From positions 40,972,514 to 41,036,513 of the forward strand of contig CM037864.1 of NCBI GenBank assembly GCA_021292105.1: a stretch of 64,000 bases of DNA, given 5' to 3'. Below, one piece after another: positions 51,801 to 60,600 of this stretch. The notes under the pieces were generated by a model, which saw only the letters and a program-made list of their open reading frames with translations, did not search any database and had not been told where the DNA came from. Source of the DNA: Anadara kagoshimensis (lineage: Eukaryota; Mollusca; Bivalvia; Arcoida; Arcidae). Position numbers and translations under genes: made by a program. Position 1 is the first letter of the stretch, and each line of letters opens with the position of its first letter.

Positions 51801-54800
51801 GCTGTAGACTTTCAAGTTGCAACCATTGTTTCTTCTACTTCTGGTTAGTATTGCATGAGTAATCATGTTGACATTATTCCTACACTTGTCTTTTGTAATT
51901 TGAATATATATACCACTGTAGTATCATTTAATTTCACTGGCATGAAATTTTGCTAAAAGGCTACAAACTGCATTTTTGTGGTCTTAAAGTTGCACATTTT
52001 GATCCAGATGATGGCGCTTAACACATTCAAGATTGCAATATTTGCATTGTTTTAAATAAGCGCATAGATCTATGCGTGAAATACTGGAAATCAATCTACA
52101 CACAAAAATGATTCTACATAATTAGCCATCTCTGCGTTACATCACTCGCGGGTAATGAGGATATATCTGGTGGGCAGTGACCAAATGTTGCATTTACAAT
52201 GTTTAGACATGGGATAGGAATTTTTGAATTCAATTAACTTTCTGACTGTTTTATGGATTTTCACAATTTCACTCCATTATTTCTTGCACTATACAGCCTC
52301 ATGTAGTTTGTATGGCAGTATTGTTTGACCTATATAGTAGTAGTTAGGGACAAATTTTGCTAGAAAACAATATTTGCTGATGTTTTTCAGATTCTGTTAC
52401 TGCTGAGAGCTCTGCTAACACCAAGGCTTCTGATGCAGATGACAAACGTAATCAACCTGCAGCAGAATCCCCCTTCATAAAAAAAAGGGCACATGAATCG
52501 TCCAGCATAAGAGGTAATTAGGCAATTTTCTGAAAGCCAGCAAGTTAAGCTTAAGTTTTACTACATGTTGAAGTTCGGGACCATGGCCATTAAGCGATTT
52601 GATAAATCCACCGCTATCGCACCAACAGCTTGGATCATATTATGGAGCCTAACAGGAAGGAATTGATTTTGGCTACTCTCACATGTGAAACATTTCACAT
52701 TGAAGCAAAACCACCCACCTGCCATCGTCGGAAACCCACGGTTGATTACGTGTCGTTCCTATCTCCATCACCCGTGGGTCCATTCATACCAATTCGCTCG
52801 TTCTCATGAATAATTAATGAGACAATTTGATTGGTCGCTCTTGATACACCTAAAGCGATATCGTCCAATGAGGTAGCCCCTTTCAGTGCTTTTTCGCATT
52901 ATTCATCAAAATTACAGGTTACAGAAATTTTACCTTCAAAACAGGAGAGTTCTTCTTATCTACAACGGCTAATTTCATTGGACAATAAATTTTATGAATA
53001 TTCATGAGAAACGAGAGCATTGGTATGAATGGACCCATGGGTGATGGAGATAGAAACGACACCTAATCAACCGTGGGTTTCCGACGATGCCCACCTGCTG
53101 AACTCCAAGAGTTATCAAGACCCTAAAAAAGGTGGAATGGTATTTGATAGGAGCCTGTATGTTTATGACCAAAAGCTGCAAAATTCAACATTGTGATTTT
53201 GTGTATGCATTAAAATCTCATACTGTCTTTGGGCACTCTAGCAATAGTTTTGGTCATTAAAACTTTGTAAGCCTATGAAAAGTCTGCCTGGGCTCCATAA
53301 CCAGTACAAGTCTAACTCTTGGTTTTACTGGAAGTGACTGACACCCAATTAGTGGTGGAATGGAATGACCTCAGAAAGATTTTATTGACATCACCAGAGA
53401 GGTCATACCAGGGCTCAAACTTGCCTTTCAAAACAAAATTTTTACTGGACTTAGCACTATTGATGCAAAGCACCATATGGTTTATATCATAGTTAACATG
53501 TTTTTGTCTGTGTGTCTGTGCGCCTGGCATATACTTTTTCCTTGAACTACATTTCTCCGAAACAAACCGCCTGAAATTTGATGAACTTCACACAAGATAC
53601 TAAGACTGAAGTCCCGACTTTTGACAAGATTCTATATATCTACAGGAACTAAAATTAATGTTTTACTTCTGATATTTTTGGATAAAGCTAAAACCATACA
53701 TGTACTTGGATGCAATATTGTCTGTTATTATTTCAGCAGCAGGACCAAATTGGAGCGAGATGTGGACTATCTTATGGGTGAAGTGAAGAGGCTGAAAGGC
53801 AGAGTGAAGAAGCTTGAACATGTTGGAAGTCCTGAAACACAGAAGATGGAAACTCAGAATGGAAACTCAGAAGATGGAGAGCAAGGAAGCCAAAACATGT
53901 CAGCCCCAGGAAACCACTTCAAGTGTAGTGCAAATAATTGAAGGCAGTAACAATGTCTCCCAGGCAATTACAACATTATTGAAAACTTTGTTTACCAATG
54001 AAGAACTGAAGTCTTGCTCAATCACTGGCAAGAAATCTCCAAAATGCATTGGCCAGCCTAGACCACCACTGGATCAAGGGAAGTATGAAAAATTGTGCGA
54101 GTGTGTAAGGGCAAAGTTCCCGGGGACAGAAAAAAAAATTATCATAGAAAAAATACAGAACATCCAAAAAGTTCTCAGGAGGCAGTAGGAGGAGGAGTTA
54201 CACACTTTGTATACTAGTCTACTGACATAATTTACTAAAGTCATGTATTATGCAAACTCCATATTAAAACACTTAAAAAGTCTGTGTCTCATTCATTATG
54301 TCTCCCCCAAAGGTGACCTTAACGCTCTAATGGTCATAGTTTTGATCCAGTCTTCACCAGCTTGGTTGGAATGTTCATTCTCACTGGGTCATGTTACTTA
54401 GGGTAAAAACTAGACCACTAGGTCAAAGAAAAAGCAAGTTTACATTCTTGATGTTGGAGCTTTGACCCAATCTTCATCAGTTCTGTCCGAATGTTCATCA
54501 GACGTCAACGTAAAGTTTGAATAATCGGTTAAACAAAAACAAGGTCACTTAAAGGTCAAATCAGGTTCATGAACTTGTGAGGTTCATGTGTTCATGAACT
54601 TGTGAAGTTCATGAACTTCATGTTCATGAACTTGTGAAGTTCATGTATTTCAAGTTCATGAACTTGTTAAGTTCATGAACTTGTAAAACAGTTCATGAAC
54701 TCAATTTGTCCAAATTGCTGTTCATGAACTGTTCATGAACTGTTCATGAACTATTCATGAACTTTGTTCATGAACTATTCATGAACTGTTCATTAAATTA

Positions 54801-56256
54801 TCGACAGGGTATTAATATGAATTGTAGACCTATACAAATATACAAATTGGTTTTCAACCTACGTTAAAGGAAAATTCTATATTCTATTGTCCAGAGACAC
54901 AAATGCTGTTTATGTTTTTCCTATTCGATGTAAAATTTTGACATCCAGCACAAAGTGTATATATATTCTATTACATGTATCTGGATTTACAAACTCTGTT
55001 AGTGGTTTTTTTCCTATTAGATGTAGATGTAAATTAGGGAATCAAGCTCAAAGTATATACTCTATTGTCCCAAAGTATCAATCGCTAACATATTGTCCCA
55101 AAGTAACAATGGCTATTAGCGGGTTTTCCATTAGATGTAAAATTATGGAATCTAGCACCAAGATAAATATTATTAGACAAACATAGACTGTAAAATAATA
55201 AGATTAATTAAGCAGTGATCAATTATTTAGGCTCTAACTTAACAGGGTTCAAATTTTAGGCCATTTCTATAGCTTGGAGACCTGAAACTTTTCATTTAGA
55301 TCTGTGATATGTTGTAAACTCTACTTTATTGTTTCTAGTAGAAAATATCAAAATTTGAGATTCAGAGGCTGGTAAAACATTCAGTCTCACAAAAGGTGTT
55401 TATCCTTGGAGAGCAACCGGCCTGACTTTCCTGATGTTTTTACCAAATTTGCCAGTTTTTCAAAGTTTTTACTTTTGCCTTTTGGATTGTGGTATGAACA
55501 TGGATCAGCATATTATATTTGTTTTTTATTCAGACACTGAAACTTAATATAAGTATAATGTTACTTAGCAACAAAACAAGCTTCCAAAGTCACCAAAACA
55601 CTTGCTTCAGTTTAATATTGGCAACGCTTTAAAGGCCTAACCAAAAAAAAAATTCCTAAAAACAGCTCAATTTATCAGAAACACAAAAGTATTTTATCTG
55701 ATATGCTATGAAAATTGATGTGGCATACATTTTAGGGGTAGCTTAATAATCATTAAAGACATTGCTGAAACTGACATACTGGGACAAGGTTCTTAGTTCT
55801 CCTTGGGAATGTTTCTCATTTGAAAACAGGAATAAATATCCAAGGTTATCTCAGGAAGTGGACAAAGGTCATTTAGCTTTACTGATCCCTAAAATCACCT
55901 TAAAACTATCCAGAAACCCAAGTATGAAACAAAGGTCAATGTTCTATTCAACCAACAGTTTATCACTTTTATTCCAAGATAGGATGGCTATGACACTAAT
56001 AAGAACCTGGCTTTAAACACATGATAAAGTATTGTTTTAATCTGTAATATCCCTTAATGTTGTTAATGACCTCTGTCTCAGGATTGTTTCAGGGTTGATT
56101 TACAATGTGTCCGCTTTAACTTTCAACTTCGGACATTCAACTTGTGATGGCCAGTTATCTACTTTTAGCTCACCTTTCTGTGGGAAAATTCACACATACC
56201 TCAAGTGGACCAGTGGATGTCCAGACTACTAAAGGTCACACTGTCAGATTTCAAAA

Positions 56257-56354
<98 letters not shown>

Positions 56355-57588
56355 ATGACTTCACTATAAACCCTCAACTTTGGACAGGCACCAGATTTAA
56401 TAAAAGTAAAGTGGTGTTCAGAAGTGTGGGTATAGGGAGAGAAAAATTTTTATGAAACTAAACCTCATTTTTAATCTGACATTCAGCCTTTCTATTTAGA
56501 TAATGTATGCATTTTTGTTTAGATTCTTAGAGGAAATTTATTCCATTTTACTCAAGTTAAATTCTCCACTTTAACTTACCATTGGGGTAAATTTATTGTT
56601 TATTTTACAATGTAAAGTTAAAAACATAAATAACAATTAAGCCGTCTATAATATAAATATGTTGGAGAGAGAATTACTTAAAATTCTACTAATTTATCCC
56701 AAATGTAGAAACTACACTTTGCTCACTGGCTCTTGATTTAGTTGTTAAGATGCTGGTACATTACATGTAGTTTAAGTGAAGGTGAGATTTTTACTGATAG
56801 ACTACACATGGTGAAGAACATCTCCGAGATGATTACTATCTGTTAAAACATCTTGGGAACTACTATAAATAAAATTAAAATCTACTTTATCTTACATAGG
56901 CTCATTACAGGCATGAGGTCCAGGTGACAGATCACATGTTTTAATTAATTATCAAGATTTAGTGGTAATTGGAGAGAGCACCTGTTTATGTCTGTAACCG
57001 TGGATCCCATAATTTATAAACACTCGAGTTTTTGTAAACACTGTAAATATGACAGCAACAGTCTGGATACTAGCTTAGTTGATTATGCAGTTGCCAGCAT
57101 TGAATTCTCATTCAACCTTGTTTTCCCAATGAGACAGGGGGAATCAGTTTTTATGGTCTCTTTCAAAGAACCCAATGACTTTCATTTCCAAATGCTAAGT
57201 GCTTGTCTAAAGAACAGTCTCTACCTATTTTCAGACCTGCCTTCCCACATACATGTACTGAAGTGAGCACTCTATCAATGAAGCTGCTATAATGGTTACA
57301 GAATTGCTAGAACACTTGTCTTAATTGGTACTAGCTCAGTTGCTATAGAAATTGGTACCAGTTCAATTCCTAGACAGAGTACTTGTCTGTATATGGCAAT
57401 ACCAGTGGCCCTCTTTGGGTTTGGTTTCTGATCTAATCATGTTTTTCTCTTTTCTGTAGACATACCACTTGCCTATGTGATTATGACAATGGGGTTCCCA
57501 GGGTTTGATCCATGAACAATATTCTTCTCTCTCAATACTGTTTTTACAAGGTGACAAACAACATTATGGATACCATAGCTTAGTAAAT

Positions 57589-57628
<40 letters not shown>

Positions 57629-60600
57629 AGTGATCAAGTTTTACTCCTGGTCTAGTAATATATTTCTGAATCCTGTACTACTTTAACTTCACACAACTGG
57701 CCTGTTTTGATACAAACTTACAAATAGTCACTTGAGCAAACATAAACATAAGTATCAAGATATATGTGTCAAATACTAAACTATAAAATGTGAAAATCTA
57801 TACCTTTTCTTTAGAATATAAATTTCATAGGTAGGATGCATCAAGTTTGACCTGGTCATTTGACCTTAAATTTGAATATTCAACAGACATATCCATTGTG
57901 TAATTAAGGGCTATATAAAGTTAATATATAAGGACAGATGATAGTGATACTTGGAACCGGGTGTTTATGGTAATGAGACATGCTGTCTTACCTATATCAA
58001 ACAGTCTATTTTCCCAATCTAATATTCAAATTAAAGGTCAAATGGCCAGGTCAAACTTGATGCACTATATTATATATAATCAAAAACCCAGGGCTAAAAT
58101 TTTCATTCTAATATCACTAGGGGACGATGACAAAGAAACTGCATCCATGAGTAGGAATATGTATGTGTTCTTCAGGATTTACTTTAAAGGGGTGTCATTA
58201 ATTCTATAACAATGTGCGAGGTATTGAGAGATGAAAATCTTACAAGTCAAAGATCATGTAATAAATGAATACTTACTGTAAATAGTCTCATAAAATAACA
58301 TTTTCTCATGCACTTTATAGGATAAAAATCTAAACATGGCCTAAAGGTAAATATGGACTTGGTTGTACTGACTGTACTACCACTGAAAGGGTTAGTCCTG
58401 AACCCAAAAAGGATTCAAATGCAAATCTCAAAAACAAACCACTAATAGGGTAAGACTGAAAGTACTTAAAAGATTCTGTGGGACTGGTCATGATGTGGTT
58501 TAATACTAGGGTTTCTCCCACCATCTTAGAGCCGGCAGCTTTAAAATTAGTGAAAAAATCTCAGATGGTTTTGAAAACACCATAACCATTCAACTCTGTA
58601 TTTACTGAACAGCTAAAATAAATCTTGAGCTGTATCAAGGGAGTTAGACAATCTGATATCTCTCCTTTGAACACACAACTTTTCTGCTGTATACATGTGT
58701 GTAATCAACTTCTGAACTCGCTGGTGATGAATATCTTAAAAAAATACAAGTATTCACCATAATCTTTGGTTGTATCACTAAATTTAGTAGCTTATATAAC
58801 TTGATATCAGACTAGAATACCATGATGGTGATATCGATTGACCCCACCAGGTTTTACGTTTGACCCAGCGACTTTTACACAAAGAATATAATTATGTTAT
58901 CATAAAGATACCAGATACAGTACCTTTACTTCTGGGGTCGGGTTTCTGTACTGCATCTTATTATGTACTGACTGATAAAAAAATACATAACTTCAGGTAC
59001 GATGTCTCCCATATTGCAAAATAATATCTATATGGCTCGACTCGATAAGAATGATGTTTTGATGTTTAAATTTCTGGTCATATTCAAGGCAGTAAGTAGG
59101 TTCTAGATTCATAGAGGAAACATGATCACAAAAAGAAAAAATGGCCTGGTACATGTATTGTAAAACTATTTAAAGATAATGTATTTTATAAATTCCTGGT
59201 CAAATTCCAGGCAGCATGGAACAAAACTAGATCACCTCAACAAAAATAAAAACTTGCATTGTAAAATAATATCTATACATCCTGATAAAAAATTATGTTG
59301 TTTTAATTCCTGGTCAGATTCAAGGTAGAAAGGTTCTGGATTTATTGAGAAAACTAGATAACAAGAACAAAAAAAAAATACCTGGTATTGTAAAATAATA
59401 TCTACTGAATGAAAAGTACATAGCTCAGGTTAACAAAAGTACATCCCACCTGGTGATGCATTTTCTTACAGGTAAAAAATCTGGACAGGTAAATAAAATA
59501 TATATCACAATGTTAATTAAAAATTTAACGAATTTGTTGTAGTTGTTCATTATTTATTGATTTCTAGAAGGAACAGATTGACAACTTGATTGAGCATTAA
59601 AGTGAGTCTGTCCAGATTGTAAAAATACTTACACTATGTACAGAGTAGATCAGTAAATGGATAGAAAGAATAAGTGAATACCTAGAGTATAAATGACTTA
59701 GTGGGTGAGCCACTGAGTGAGTGGGTGAGCCACTGAGTGAGTGAGTGAGCCACTGAGCAAGTGAGTGTTACATATTGTTCAGAGTGTGTGACCAGATGAG
59801 GGAGCGCAGTCAGAAATTATACAATTTCTTTTTTAATATCAAGATTCCACACCAGAATAACTTGTTGCAGATTGGTAATTATATCACAAGTGACTTTCCT
59901 TCCAATTATACCATCATTTCCATAATTGCAACATAAAATAATTGTAAGCAAAATGTACCTGAAGATATGTCAGAAATTGTATGTTGTAAAATTTTCACAG
60001 TTTAAATGCCAAACATGCACGTGCATCTCAACTTCAAAGAATAATATATGGTGCTATAAAATTATTTTGTCCTAAATAAAATTGTATCATTTATAGTTAT
60101 CACAGTCATGCCACCAAACATCAAAGACTATAAAATATATAAAAGTTATATAATATAAGCAAAATATCTTGTAAATCATGACTTATTAAAGTTTTTCAGA
60201 CCTACATGTACTCAAATTGTAAGAAAATTGACACTAAATTCAACAAACAAAATTATGGAAACATTTATTATCAAAATGCTACTAAAGAAAGCCCCCTTGT
60301 GTCATTAACATTCCTTTGTGTTGGGCCCCTCGTATCATTACCAAATCATAAGATCCTTTAAATGTCAGTTACTGTGCGGTCAGATATTTTTATTGGTAAA
60401 ATGAGAAGTTTTAGTACCGTGAATCATGCATGAAATGTACCATTAACATTTTAACCCTACTCATGCATGTTTTAATCAATCTAATGTGCAAATACGATCC
60501 TTGTATTTAAACGACTTTATCAAGGTGCACAGGATTAACAGGATTATAATAAAACAAGGGTGTAAAATCTGTTATGTGTGCATAATATTACAATATGCTA

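Larger units (their letters stand above)
44033..54811. mobile_element. two-gene CACTA/EnSpm-type (CMC) DNA transposon, about 10.8 kb
   Basis: Seen: an 11-bp perfect inverted repeat, TACCCTGTCGA (44033-44043), against its complement at 54801-54811. Palindromic GTTCATGAAC clusters lie directly inside both ends. Between them are a minus-strand tnp2-type transposase and a plus-strand BEN-domain protein, with starts facing away from each other. Outermost bases are TA on both sides, so a TA target duplication with termini CCCTGTCGA is possible. Known: CMC elements have short terminal repeats, repetitive subterminal binding regions and 2-4-bp duplications. Inference: this is one full element inserted in the four-jointed intron. 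Its introns and flanks contain later repeats, so it is not freshly inserted. Confidence 0.78.

Noticed and set aside
53736..53742. TTATTTCAG(CAG)2 as the acceptor of BEN exon 5
   Set aside because: Strong acceptor context, but all its CAG options need a phase-2 donor, while exon 4 ends in phase 1 and would hit a stop. Kept only as an alternative if a small exon was missed.
50107..54188. BEN domain as a sign of an integrated large DNA virus
   Set aside because: BEN domains also occur in some viruses, but the terminal repeats, introns and adjacent tnp2 transposase point to a DNA transposon. No viral gene was seen.
56144..56455. Open frame with a long Arg-Glu run
   Set aside because: Produced by the GA microsatellite.
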